Part shown: positions 10,959-21,920 of the stretch, piece after piece
Layout: the number at the start of each line of letters is the position of its first letter
How positions within the stretch are numbered: position 1 is the first letter of the stretch
DNA from: Karstenula rhodostoma CBS 690.94
Lineage: Eukaryota > Ascomycota > Dothideomycetes > Pleosporales > Didymosphaeriaceae
Assembly: GCA_010093485.1 (NCBI GenBank)
Contig: MU001505.1
Span: forward strand, 89,375 to 153,374
Direction: 5' to 3'
DNA: 64,000 nucleotides
Program-made: the position numbers and the translations under genes
The notes under the pieces: model-generated
Told to the model about the DNA's origin: nothing
Database searches by the model: none
The model's input: only the letters and a program-made list of their open reading frames with translations

Positions 10959-11576
10959 GTTGATGATTTGTATGTGTATGTGAGTGCTGTGCTGGGTTTT
11001 GTGGAAAATATCGAGTCGGGAACTGTAGATTCGAGTCGACCAGGCGGATATATTTCAAGTATTTTCTGTTGACTTAGGATCCACTATATGAGTCCATACG
11101 TTTGGTGTTGAGATGGACGGACGTGTTGGGAAACAGGCGGCGGGGTTATATACCGTGGTTTGCGGCGAGCTTGCTAGGTGGTCTAAGCTTGGTTGCCTGG
11201 GTGTAGTGTATAGAGGCAGTGAGTAAAAGGCTTGAGCTCGTGTAAAGAGTAGTTGTAAGGAAACACAAGCTACGAGGTGTAATGTCAAGGTGGTCCAGAA
11301 GTGGCGCTAGGCGCTGACATCGTCATTGAGCACAGGCCCACAGCCGAAAGGGAAGCCACCACACGCACGCCCACAGCTCCACGCTCAGCCCGCCACTCTC
11401 GCGCATACCTCCATATCGCTTCCTCGACCTGCCCTCCCTCTCCTTGCCCTCGATACACCCGACGGTACTGCGCCCGCAACAGGTCCACCGTCTGCTCCCG
11501 AGCTGCCGCACGCGCTTGTTGACGTACACTTGTTGATTACCAACCCGACCGTCCACACCGCACTCGTGCCCACGCC
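10959..11576. promoter_or_regulatory. Divergent promoter region, UBX gene and VAP gene
   Basis: 618 bp between the two start codons. The half near the VAP gene is CT-rich on the plus strand (11380-11470), as in many fungal promoters. No named binding site or RNA gene was recognised, and the frames here are overlapping shadows. Confidence 0.5.
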
Positions 11577-12749
11577 ATGTCTGTTGAACTCGACCCGCCG
11601 GAGCTTGGCTTCAAGCGTTAGTTTGCGCTCCACCGTTGTACAGCTTGAACCGAGGCTGAAGTCAGGACAGGTCCCTTCCAGCAAGAGGTCACGCAGACGC
11701 TCAAGCTGAGGAACAACCATTCAGACCCCGTGGCCTTCAAGGTGAGCATTCACACCTTACTCATGGGATCCATGGGCCCCGATATAGTATGGACATTTGC
11801 TGACGCACACAGGTCAAAACCACCGCTCCCAAGCAGTACGCGCCGCCCCTCCTCCCCGTGGCCCCACCTCGCTGATCATGGACTCACAGGTACTGCGTGC
11901 GACCGAACTCTGGCCGTATTGAGCCTGGCGACCATGTCGAAGTGCAGAGTACGATATAACCTTGGTGTCTTCAGATCTCCGGCAGCAACTAACATATGCC
12001 CCAGTTCTCCTCCAGGCGATGAAGGAAGACCCGCCGCCAGATGCGAAGTGCCGGGACAAGTTCCTCGTGCAGTCGGTCCTCGTCACCGCAGACAAGGAGT
12101 TCACCAACGTTGCTTCTCTCGTAAGACAAGCTCCAGGGCGCGTTAACTGACATGAGAGTGATGGCTGACATGAGGGCAGTGGTCGCACATCGAGCAGACA
12201 GCCAAGTCCTCAATCCAGGAGAGGAAGATCAGGGTCTTGTTCCTCCCCGCCGACGGCAACGCTGGGACGCCCCAGACCAATGGTGCCACCTCCCATCGCG
12301 AGTCTCTGCTTTCGTCACCTTCGCCTGAGGCCGTCACGCCCCAGCGGGGTTCCACCCAGGAGCCCGTCGGATCCGTCTCGCGCCCTGAATCTCGCCCTAC
12401 AGACAGCAAGAACCTGGGAGACGCTCGCGAGTCAGCCTACAACCCAGCCACCTCGTCTGGTGTGGCGGCAACTGTCAGCGCGGCCGCTTCAAGCGTAGCA
12501 AATGCCATCCCTACCTCTGCCGGAGAACTTCAAGCCCAGCTCGCCGATGCGAAAGCCACCATCTCAAGCCTACGGCAGCAGCTCCAGACGTCTGCTGGCC
12601 TTCGTCAGCGCAAGACCGAGCCTACCCGGGACTCCACGGAGCAATTACAGACGGCCGTGGCCCCGCAGCAAGCGCCGGGCGGCGTACCCATCCAGTATGC
12701 GGCCCTGCTGTCCTTGCTCAGCTTTCTTCTCGCGTATTTCCTGTTTTGA
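11577..12749 (+). CDS. SCS2: VAMP-associated protein (VAP/Scs2), ER membrane contact-site receptor
   Basis: Six exons (11577-11616, 11671-11741, 11813-11835, 11890-11948, 12005-12120, 12180-12749) join in frame to 292 residues. The first about 125 residues form an MSP domain: it starts MSVELDPPELGFKRPF, and TLKLRNNHSDPVAFKVKTTA, YCVRPNSGRIEPGD and CRDKFLVQS mark the FFAT-binding face. A Ser/Pro-rich linker and a short coiled coil (LADAKATISSLRQQL) follow. The last 17 residues are a hydrophobic tail anchor (ALLSLLSFLLAYFLF). The protein sits in the ER membrane and recruits lipid-transfer and other FFAT-motif proteins to contact sites. Five introns are packed into the MSP-coding part, and the tail is one exon. 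Confidence 0.95.
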
Positions 12750-13692
12750 TTTCGCTTCCCCGCAACATCCCTTGTCGATTTAGCCGAGCTCGCTGGGTAC
12801 GGCAACGGCTCCGATAACGGGCAGAAGCAGGCTCGCAGGACCTACAAGATCTCGTCTCGACGACGGCCATGAAAAGGGAACCTTGAGGTACGCGATGCAA
12901 TGAGAGGTGAAGTGGAGGAGATGTTGCCCTAATCCCTTGTCCCTGGCGTTTTTACATATTCCGGTGGAGGCTGGCAGTTGTCTTCTTTGGGCGTATACAT
13001 ATACCTGGAGAAGAGACGTGGCAGGGGTGGTTGTGAACGCATTCGATTGGCATGTTCGCGGCCATGCCCCTTCCTGTATCAACACTTTCATAATATGATT
13101 CTTTCAGAAGCTTTTGGATCCAGCAGTCGATGCGCCCATGGTCCACTGGTGAATACCAAAGCATGACTCACACTACGCACACACGCCCTATGTGCCTATA
13201 TTTTCAACACGGTAGGAGACGGAGAAGGAAAATATGCGATATCGCTTTACGTACGCTCTTAGTCACACATCAGGCCAATGGAGGGGCTTGTGATGCGGAC
13301 GACGATTGTTGTGGGGTAGACGGATAGACGAACACGGCTTCGTCATTGGAGCGCACACTTGCAGTCACGCCCTTCGCCCTTCGCCCTTCGCACCAGCGCT
13401 GGGTAAAGAGGATGTTTCTCATGCCATGGCTGCTGCCGCGCTTTACCGACGCAAAAAGGTTTTGGTTATCTGCGCTATCAGCGAATGAGACCAATTGGCC
13501 AGTGGCGTACGACGTTGTGTGCCCCACCAAAGCGCGCCCCGACGCCGCCGAACAGGCGCGCGGTCTGGTTGACTCAATCGAATTTCTTTGAGTCCAGGAA
13601 CGCATTGAATCATACCTCTACATAAACGACCCATCCCCTCTACCTTCCTCTCTTCCTCCAGACCCCCTTCGACTGACTGGAAAAGAAGCAAC
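12750..13692. promoter_or_regulatory. Region between VAP and asparagine synthetase
   Basis: 943 bp that include the VAP 3' region and the asn2 promoter. It holds a short tandem run of CGCCCTT (13369-13391) and two TGACTCA sites (13164 and 13570). No coding frame is supported. Confidence 0.55.
13570..13576. promoter_or_regulatory. TGACTCA general amino-acid control site (Cpc1/Gcn4 type)
   Basis: A perfect TGACTCA lies 117 bp upstream of the asparagine synthetase ATG. Further perfect copies lie at 13164-13170 and, inside the second intron of the gene, at 13890-13896. This is the consensus for Cpc1/Gcn4-type bZIP activators, which control amino-acid biosynthesis genes. The site is seen; its use is inferred from gene function. 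Confidence 0.65.
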
Positions 13693-15821
13693 ATGTGTGG
13701 TATTTTTGCGTGCTACAGGTATGCTTTGCGTCTCTCTGCCCCTCGTGTGCCCCTCCGAGGTCGCTGCTGGTGTGTTTGATAAGTGGCTGATGCATGGACA
13801 GGCACCCCAATGTGCAGCAATTCAAGCCCACGGCCCTGAAAATGGGCAAGGCGTGAGTTTGCCACGGAAATCTTGCTGTGCGCCGCCATTGACTCATTTG
13901 CGACAGCATAAGGCACAGAGGGCCGGATTGGAGTGGCAACTGGATTGCGAACGATACGAGTACGCTGCGGAATCCAGTGCACCTGGAACAAGTACCTGAC
14001 AACGCCTAGTCCTCGTTCACGAGCGTCTGAGTATCGTCGGTGTTGGTATGTGGAGTCACACGAGCACACTAGAGAGCGGAGGACTCACACTGGCACAGAC
14101 ACGGGCGCACAGCCGCTGGTCAACGACGAGAAGACGGTCTCTCTGGCTGTCAACGGCGAAATCTACAACCACCGTATCCTCCGCAAGGGCCTCAAGAACC
14201 CGTACAACTTCAAGACACATTCAGACTGCGAGGTCATCATCCCGCTGGTGAGAACATCCATATTTGCATACAAGACGCAGGAGGGATTCTAACCAGACAC
14301 AGTACCTAGAACATGGAGTCGATGCCCCCAAGAAGCTCGATGGCATGTTCTCCTGGGTCCTGCACGACAAGACCCAGGACCGAGTCATCGCAGCGCGCGA
14401 CCCCATCGGAGTCACCACCTTCTACATGGGCCGCTCCAGCTCAACCCCCGGCGCCGTCTTCTTCGCTTCTGAGTTGAAGTGCTTGCATCCCGTGTGCGAC
14501 GACATCATTTCCTTCCCACCAGGCCATGTCTACGACTCCAACACGGACAAGCTCACACGGTACTACGACCCCAAGTGGCTCGTCGAGCCCAGCAACATCC
14601 CCACAAAGCCCGTGGACTACAAGGAGCTGCGATCAGCGCTCGAGACGGCAGTGCGCAAGCGGCTGATGGCTGAGGTGCCCTACGGAGTGCTTCTCTCCGG
14701 CGGCCTGGACTCCAGTCTGGTCGCCTCGATCGCCCAGCGCGAAACCCAGCGCCTCAACGACGCGGCGCGGAAACGCGCCGCCGAGACCAAGGAGAAGAAC
14801 GGCAAGCTCAACGGGTACGCCATCGACGGGCACGCGCCCGGCGGCCTCGTCGGCATCGACGACACCAACGAGCTCGCCACGGTGCAGATGCTCCCCGAGC
14901 TCAACTCCTTCTCCATCGGCCTCCCGGGCTCCCCCGACGGCGTCGCCGCACAGGAGGTCGCAGACTTCCTCGGCACCCGGCACCACACCTTCACCTTCAC
15001 CCTCGAGGAGGGCCTCGACGCCCTCTCCGACGTCATCTTCCACCTCGAGACCTTCGACGTGACGACGATCCGCGCGTCGACGCCCATGTTCCTACTCGCC
15101 CGCAAGATCAAGGCCATGGGCGTCAAGATGGTGCTGTCCGGCGAGGGCTCCGACGAGATCTTCGGTGGCTACCTGTACTTCCACAATGCACCCGACAAAG
15201 CCGCGCTGCACGCGGAGACGATCCGCCGCATCGAGAACCTGCATCTCGCCGACTGTCTACGCGCCAACAAGAGCACGTCGGCGTGGGGCGTCGAAGCCCG
15301 CGTCCCCTTCCTCGACAAGCAGTTCCTCAACGTAGCCATGACGCTCGACCCTGAAGAGAAACTCATCAAGCGGCCCGAGCGCATCGAGAAGTACATCCTG
15401 CGCAAGGCCTTCGACACCACCGACGAGCCGGAGACGGCGGCGTATCTGCCTGATAAGATTCTGTGGCGGCAGAAGGAGCAGTTTAGCGATGGCGTCGGGT
15501 ACGGGTGGATCGATGCGCTCAAGGACGAGGCGGAGAAGAAGGTCACCGATGAGATGATGAAGAACCCGAAGGAGGAGTGGGGCAGCGATGTGCCCGATAG
15601 CAAGGAGGCGTATTGGTACCGGACCATGTTCGATGAGCATTTCCCCGCGTACTGCGCGAGCACGGTCATGCGGTGGACGCCGACGTGGAGCAACCAGACG
15701 GATCCGAGTGGACGGTATGTATCCCCTCTTTTCTCTTTTCTTGGAGAGATGGGACGAACAGAGACTAACGACGTGCAGTGCGATTGCTGTCCACGAGCAA
15801 AAGTACGAGAACGCGGCGTAA
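13693..15821 (+). CDS. asn2: Asparagine synthetase (glutamine-hydrolysing)
   Basis: Seven exons (13693-13718, 13802-13852, 13907-13959, 14010-14045, 14099-14247, 14303-15714, 15779-15821) join in frame to 589 residues. The protein begins Met-Cys-Gly-Ile; this Cys is the N-terminal nucleophile of the glutaminase domain. [16 protein letters not shown] and AVNGEIYNH follow, all typical class II amidotransferase motifs. The synthetase half carries the PP-loop LLSGGLDSS (about residue 237), [13 protein letters not shown] and the signature [18 protein letters not shown]. The enzyme makes asparagine from aspartate, glutamine and ATP in the cytosol. Four small 5' exons are followed by one long exon. 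TGACTCA elements upstream fit control by general amino-acid starvation. Confidence 0.96.
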
Positions 15822-16272
15822 GCGCCCATTGTATGACCTCCGAGTGTGAAGCGGGCGTACACGCGAGGGGGAGTTGCCACGGTAGACTGACGGACTGCTC
15901 TTCTTCCTTTGTGCGAATACCAGAGTTATCTGCGTCCCATCTTGACCGAGGACGGCAGACTAGATTCTTGTATATAGAATGCCATTTACGATTGCGAGAT
16001 CTTTTAAACTATAGGTGTCGTATATACATGCTGGTCGTCTAAACGCTATACACTATACACAATCTCCTATCAAACAACCACCAGCTAGATGATGATAACA
16101 TGGGCGCAAAACGCTGGGTATCAGATAGTAGTGGGGATACTACGCCGTGAACGAAAACCGCCGCGTCCCTCAACGCCGGAAAACACTTTTATGCATTCGT
16201 CCGTCTAGCCCGTGGTAATGTCGTTTCCATATCATGTCGAAGCAATGCCGACGGCGCGGTCGTATCGTCCGG
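15822..16272. other. Convergent 3' region, asn2 and PQ-loop gene
   Basis: 451 bp between two stop codons of convergent genes. It probably holds both 3' untranslated regions; no other signal was recognised. Confidence 0.5.
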
Positions 16273-17368
16273 CTACACCTCCACCGCAGACGACTCGCCG
16301 GCCCCAAAGACGCGGAACTGGATGAAGATGACGACGTCCTCGACAATGGTGCCGAGAGACCCGATCAGCCACGGCAGGTTGGTCAGGAAGTAGTCGCGCT
16401 CGAGGGAGTGGAACAGGATGCCGGCGCCGTACGTCGCATTCCCGAGCAGCGAGAGGATGAAGAACAGCAGCGAGAGCCCCTCGCACGAGCGCTCCCTCTG
16501 GTTCTTGACAATCTGCGGGATGCGCGCGCCGAGATAGCACACGGCGCTGGCGTAGCCCAGGATGGACGCGCCGAGGGGCGTCGCGGGCTCGGGGTCAGAA
16601 GGAGAGGCGCCGTGTTCGGGCGTGGGCACCCACACGCCCGTCTTCCAGGCGATGGCCCAGCCCGCCGCCCCGACCGCGCACACGCCGACGATGCTCGCCG
16701 CGTTCTTCACCCACTCGGTGCCCCGGACGTCCTCTTCCTCGACCAGACTCGGCAGACTGCTCGCGCGTCGCCTCCGCTCGCGCGCACTCGCGGCGCTGCT
16801 CCTCCGCCTCGTGTGGCTGCCCGGGAGGCCGACATTGGAGCTGTCCCTGCGTGCGAGCAGCGGCTGCTCGACGCTGTCCTGGCTGCGGGTGGAGGCCTTG
16901 GAGGCGGCTCTGCGGGCGTTCTTGGCGTTGTAGTAGACGCACTGGGCGATGAGGACGAGGTCCGCAAAGCAGAAGTAGACGGCGAGGGCGGAGACGGTGG
17001 GGACGAGCTGGGCCCAGAGGGCGCCGGCGAGGTTGGTTACGTCGCCGATGAACCAGACGGCGAGGAAGGCGAGGGAGATGCCGTCGGCGGAGGACTGGCG
17101 GTAGTTTTCGATGAGCTGGGGGACCTGCGGGGGTGGGGTGTTAGTGGTTGGTACTGTGTGTTTTCTTCTTCTTTGTTGAAAGTAGGTGGGGGAGAGATTG
17201 TTGGGAGCTGCAATTGCGTGCAGGTACCCCGGATAGCGGACAGCTCTCTCCAGGGATGTCGCTCACCAGCAGGAAGATCCACGACGCGAGCGAGACGCTG
17301 CCGAAGACGCCCGACAGCGCCTCGTGGGTCGTCAGGTGCTGGCCGTGGCCGGCGATGGTCACGTTCAT
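16273..17368 (-). CDS. PQ-loop repeat membrane protein, vacuolar basic amino-acid transporter-like (Ypq1/PQLC2 family)
   Basis: Two exons (17368-17267 and 17124-16273) give 317 residues. The first PQ-loop motif is formed right after the splice: VPQLIENYRQSSADGIS. The second is RIPQIVKNQRERSCEGLS. Several hydrophobic segments surround each motif, consistent with the seven-helix fold of the Ypq/PQLC2/cystinosin family. A basic, Ser-rich cytosolic loop lies between the halves. Fungal Ypq proteins move cationic amino acids across the vacuole membrane. The short first exon encodes an extracytosolic N-terminus and the first helix (SLASWIFLL). The large frame on the opposite strand is a GC-driven shadow. 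Confidence 0.9.
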
Positions 17369-18130
17369 GGTGGTGTGGTGCGCACCAATGGGCGGGTGGT
17401 GGAGGTGGGAGAAAGGGTGGGGATTATTGGTGTTCACTGTTCAGGGCCGACTGGGTCGGTCGTGTTCATGCAAGCACCTGGGCGTTACAAAAAGAAAAAA
17501 AAAAAAAAGGCCGAAGACGAGCACGGCGTCGGCAGATAGGACGCAGACTGGTTGGGGCCTGGCGTGAGGCTTGGCGGGTGAAAGCAGCGGTGCGGGTGGA
17601 GCCGTTGGGCCAGGGGGAGAGCAGAGGCTGCAAAAATAGGCACGCGACGCGGAGGCACGCAGGTTCTACGAGTTGACCGCTCTTCAACACCCTCAAGCAA
17701 GCACAGAGGTGCGTCTGGCGCGGCGCATCTAGAACTCGCTGGCACCGGCGGCCGAGTCATTGTTGTTGTTACGATGGTTTGGCGTCAATGGGAATGGGCT
17801 GGTGATCTTCTCTCTCGAGTGCAACCCAGGCCCACGCACCACCTTCGCCTCTGGGCTTTCACTCGGCACCGCTGCGCTGTCAGCTTCCGTCTCCCGGCAC
17901 TGCCGCAACGTCGTCGTTCGCTCCCGCACCTTCGTTCGTTGTTCCTCATCCCACCGCTTCTGCACCGTCGTTTTCCACGTCTGCCGGCCCAGCTGATACG
18001 CCGGCCCGTTGCTTCCTGCTGCTTGTTTAACCAGGACCCGTCGTGAAACACACCCGCTCTAGGCGTATACATAGCCTCCCTTCGCTCCACCCCTCCCCAA
18101 GCCCGTTCTTTCGTTTCCCTCTCGCCAACC
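17369..18130. promoter_or_regulatory. Divergent promoter region, PQ-loop gene and mucin-like gene
   Basis: 762 bp between start codons. It includes an A-rich run at about 17489-17511 and a CT-rich stretch shortly before the plus-strand gene. No named site was identified. Confidence 0.5.
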
Positions 18131-18994
18131 ATGCTAAGCACAATGCGCTCGTCGTGGCTGTTGTTCGCGCTGCTGGCCCTCGTCGCCCTGTCGCAAGCCT
18201 TCAGCGTCGAGGACGCCCTCAACATCGACGGCATCAACGCCTACCTGCACCACGGCGAGAAGCGACAGGCCCAGGGCACCGGCGTCTCGTCGTCCGCTGA
18301 GCCGGCGCCTTCGTCGAGTGCCGCCGAGGAGCCATCATCTTCCGCCGACGAGCCCTCCAGCACCCCGGCCGACGAGCCCTCGACCTCCGCTGCCGCACCC
18401 AGCACCTCAGCACCGCCGGCGGAGCCCTCGTCCGAGGAGGCGGATGCGCCATCCAGCCCAGCCCAACAACCCTCACAGCAATCCTCGTCGGCCGACGCAC
18501 CCGCCACCACACCCAACGCGCCTTCCACACCCAAGACTACAACGCCTACCGTCGCCCCTAGCACAAGAGCTCTCATATCCACCGAAATCCAGCCCGTCAC
18601 CACCATCGTTACCATCACGAGTAATGGCCAGAACGTCGTGCAGACGAGCGTGGGATCAAGGACCGTCGAACACACCACGGGAACCACTGTCGAGGCTCTC
18701 CCAACCACGCAGGCCAGCAACAGCAGCGGCGGCGGCCTCAGCTCCACCAACAAGTCCATCATCGGCGGCGTTGTCGGCGGCGTCGGCGGCGCCATCCTGC
18801 TGGGTGGCATTGCTCTCGTATGCTGGCGCATGTGGGGAAAGAAGAAGCGCGTCACCGAAGACGATGCAGATTTAATGGCCGGCACCGGCTCTGCCCTTGG
18901 CGACAAGACGCAGAGCAGCGCAAGTCCCTTCCAGTCCAACCTCGAACAGTACCACAACCCCGGTGGCCGACCAAACGCGGCTGCCAACTTCTAG
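18131..18994 (+). CDS. Mucin-like single-pass membrane protein, possible cell-wall sensor
   Basis: A single-exon frame of 287 residues. A signal peptide (SSWLLFALLALVALSQA) opens the protein; the ATG at 18143 would serve equally well. About 120 residues rich in Ser, Ala, Pro, Glu and Thr follow, likely O-glycosylated, then a more ordered stretch (VTTIVTITSNGQNVVQTSVG). One transmembrane helix (GGVVGGVGGAILLGGIALVCW, about 208-230) is followed by basic KKKR and a short cytosolic tail. This layout matches Mid2/Wsc-like stress sensors and other fungal glycoproteins, but no WSC domain is present, so the role remains open. Confidence 0.8.
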   Translation: MLSTMRSSWLLFALLALVALSQAFSVEDALNIDGINAYLHHGEKRQAQGTGVSSSAEPAPSSSAAEEPSSSADEPSSTPADEPSTSAAAPSTSAPPAEPSSEEADAPSSPAQQPSQQSSSADAPATTPNAPSTPKTTTPTVAPSTRALISTEIQPVTTIVTITSNGQNVVQTSVGSRTVEHTTGTTVEALPTTQASNSSGGGLSSTNKSIIGGVVGGVGGAILLGGIALVCWRMWGKKKRVTEDDADLMAGTGSALGDKTQSSASPFQSNLEQYHNPGGRPNAAANF

Positions 18995-20004
18995 TGGGAC
19001 CATGAGTCGCAGAACGTGTACATACACAGTCGCTTTTCCTCGACTGTTTGACGACTTGGACGACCCTTTCGAGATTGGCCCGAGCGCCACTATCCTGTTC
19101 CTGTGCATAGGCGGTACTCTCCACACTGGGATGTATGATACCTGTACGCGAGGACGGTTGGGACGGCTCAGTCATCTTTTGTGATACATCGCAGGCGTGG
19201 GTGCCATCTTTTATTTTCTTCAGCTTATTTCCTTGAATCTCCGGCATCAGCCTGCAATTCATCTGCAGCATGGCATGACAGCGAGAACGGAGTTAGAATG
19301 TGTCTGCACGGGCAGTTATATATCTTTGTAATGGGACGACGTTCTTCGTGTCATTCCTTTGCTGGACAAATTGAGATGGATGGAAGTATGCATGTTATAG
19401 GATGGCAAAGTAATTTAATCACGTAAACATCACCTGGTCTTGGTTGTACGCTGTGCACGCATGTTGAATTAACTCCATGCTACAGGGAAACAGATGATCC
19501 CTCTGGACGCTGCAGGACCCGATCCAGCATTTGCGGTGTCGAACGGCGTCCCGACAGATATCTGAGAACGTCACTTCCGTGTTCATCATCACCACACCAC
19601 CGCCAAACTCAACAGTGGCGCAGCGCCCGCCATCTCCGGACGTTGCAGTGGCACGCCTAAATGTCTCTTGGTAGACGCTGACGCAGTGACGTTGCGCCAC
19701 GACCCTGACACCCTGGTGTTTCAGCCCCGTCTCAACGCTCCTAAGCGACAAGCAACCCTCCGCGCTTCTCGCGTGGTTGAGGGCGTCAAAACAGTGCGCG
19801 CGTCAAGCCGCCGTCCTGCAGATCATGCTGCGAGGGGGGGTATAGAGCGTGCGGCAGGCACTGGGGGGTGAGGTTTCGACATCTTCACATTTGCAACGCG
19901 ATATCTGCGCTGGACGCCTACCCTACCCTACAACCACACAACCACCCATCCCAACCAACCGACCGTAAAAGAAAAGAAAAGAAAAAGAATAAAGAATCGC
20001 AACC
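18995..20004. other. Intergenic region without recognised feature
   Basis: About 1 kb between two plus-strand genes. It should hold the 3' untranslated region of the mucin-like gene and the promoter of the secreted-protein gene; the last 80 bp before the next ATG are rich in A and C. The short frames present show no coding character. Confidence 0.5.
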
Positions 20005-20625
20005 ATGCACCCCCACCCCCTCCACCTCCACCTCCTCACCGCCCTCGCCCTCCCAACCCTAACACTCACCTCCCCCTCCCCACCCTACCTCATCGGCGAC
20101 ACCTTCACGCACCTGATCCCACGGCACACCCTCTTCTTCCGGCAATCCACCAACCTGCAGACCTTCACCGCGGCACTGGGCGGCTTCCAAGCCTCTCCGA
20201 TTGAGAATTCCGGCGACAAGGAAAGACCGTTTAGCGTGGATGGGGATACGTTCCCGGACTTCGATACCGCTGCGCAGCGGAGCTGCGATAATCAGTCGCA
20301 GGGGTGTAATAAGCAAGCTAATGAGGCGGGGAATGGCAATGAGGGGGGGTTTAAGGTATGTATCTGTGGCGTGCAGGTGTTTGGGAAGGAGGTGCTGAGC
20401 TGATTTGTGGGGGGTAGGTTAGTGATTGCGATGAGCAGAAAGGTATGTTGGCGGCCGGGATGGGGCGGATGGGATGGGGATGGGAATGAAGCTGACTATG
20501 GGATAGGCAAGTGCAATGAGGCGCAGAAGAGCGCGGCGGTGAAGGATTTCAGGACGGGCGTTGCGAGCGAGAATATTGGGGTGGATCAGGAGTTTCCGGA
20601 TTTCGACCTTATTTGTGAGGTGTGA
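20005..20625 (+). CDS. Small secreted Cys-containing fungal protein
   Basis: Three exons (20005-20355, 20418-20442, 20507-20625) give 164 residues. A hydrophobic N-terminus (LHLHLLTALALPTLTLT) is a likely signal peptide. After a variable stretch come RPFSVDGDTFPDFDTAAQRS, a Cys in SCDNQ, a second in GCNKQANEAG, then VSDCDEQK and GKCNEAQK; that makes paired Cys-containing repeats of the form C-x2-Q...C-x3-A. I recall this pattern from fungal secreted proteins of unknown function. The middle exon is only 25 nt; its splice sites were picked because they continue the C-D-x-Q / C-N-x-A pattern. No enzymatic motif is present. Confidence 0.75.
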
Positions 20626-21920
20626 GGAGGGAGTGTGGGGTTGATTGAAGAGAGCGGGGGACGGAGCTGGGATGCTGTGGCTGCGCTGAATGCGGCGGCT
20701 CTGCGGTGGGGAAGAGATATAGGCGTATGGATGTCTGCGGTTTGCTCCCGAGAGCGGAATGGGTGGGGAAGGACCCGATGAGAGGGAACGAACTGCTTCG
20801 AGATAGGTTCCAATACCGCATCGAGCCTGAGGAGGGGGATGTGATCTCGACGACCATCCGTCATGCAGCTCTAAAAGGGAAGACTTGCGTACCCGCGATG
20901 CTAGGGATGAAGAAAGAGTGAACTTGATAGCATGGGTACGTTTTACCTCGAGTCGTCTGAGCGTGTAGACGTGTGTGAGACGATGGTTTATAGATGTTCG
21001 GGCTGTTGGCTCAAATACGGGTGTTGTCACGTAGGGTGGTGTGCAAATAGGGACAGCCGTCCATATGGTAATATAGGAGAGGCGTTACGTAGTAAAGACG
21101 TGCATGATGCGACTACTTTTCTTGTTCGATTGGAAGACATGTTGACCAAATGTCAGCGTGTGAGGATGGTCTTCTAGGGCGTAAGGGGTTGTTCTTGTCA
21201 TCGTTGATGTAAGTGGGAAGGGTGGATGGCATGCCGATGTAGTGATTGTGGTTTCTTCGCGTTGTTGTATACCATACGGATATTGTTCTTTTTATTATCA
21301 GGAGAGAAATAAAGACGAAAGATAGAGTTGTCGTGTAGAGTTTAAGAGCGATTGTACTCCCCCCGCTGACAGTTCAAGGATAGACTATCTTTTTATTATT
21401 GAAATTCGCGACGAATATCACAGCACAAAAGTGTACTTATGCGGAGATATTTAAACTACTAGCTAGGGAAGATACCTTTTTGTGAATACTTTTATACTCC
21501 TTATGGAAACCTCATCTTTTTGTTGTTATTTCCCTCCAGATGAAAGTGTACATAACACGATAATTCTTCTTGTGGTGGCGCTGATGTTCGAGGCAAGCGT
21601 GGATGAGATTGTGTCTGAGGCTAGCGCAGGGGCCGGTGCTTCGATTGGGCAGTCGCAATCCTGATTGAGCTTTTTGTGACCATCCCTCGCAACCTGGAAT
21701 TCTTCCATCGCAAGAGACATCTAATCTGGTTTTTCTTTGTTCAATTCATTTGAATAACTTTCGTCTTTTCAATGTACGGTAGACGTAGGGCCTTGACTGA
21801 CGCGTGTTCTACGCGCTAAAACGCGTTGCCATGAAATTCGGTACTTGACAAGAGTGTTGCGTCCATCCAAAGCCATCGCGGATACCCTTTCCACGAGTAA
21901 AAATATTAGGTATTCCAACG
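20626..21920. other. Intergenic region without recognised feature
   Basis: 1.3 kb between the secreted-protein gene and the Cce1 gene. No frame is supported by motif, codon character or splice signals. The stretch from 21270 onwards is AT-rich and may hold the promoter of the resolvase gene. Confidence 0.5.

Noticed and set aside
15257..15880. Minus-strand frame of 207 codons
   Set aside because: It is antisense to the asparagine synthetase long exon, with Arg/Leu-rich composition and no motif.
16234..17676. Plus-strand open frame of 480 codons
   Set aside because: It lies opposite the PQ-loop transporter exons, is very rich in Arg, Gly, Glu and Ala, crosses the intron and promoter of that gene and has no motif. 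It is a GC-driven shadow.
18241..18987. Minus-strand frame of 248 codons
   Set aside because: It mirrors the low-complexity Ser/Pro region of the mucin-like gene, which keeps the opposite frame open by composition.
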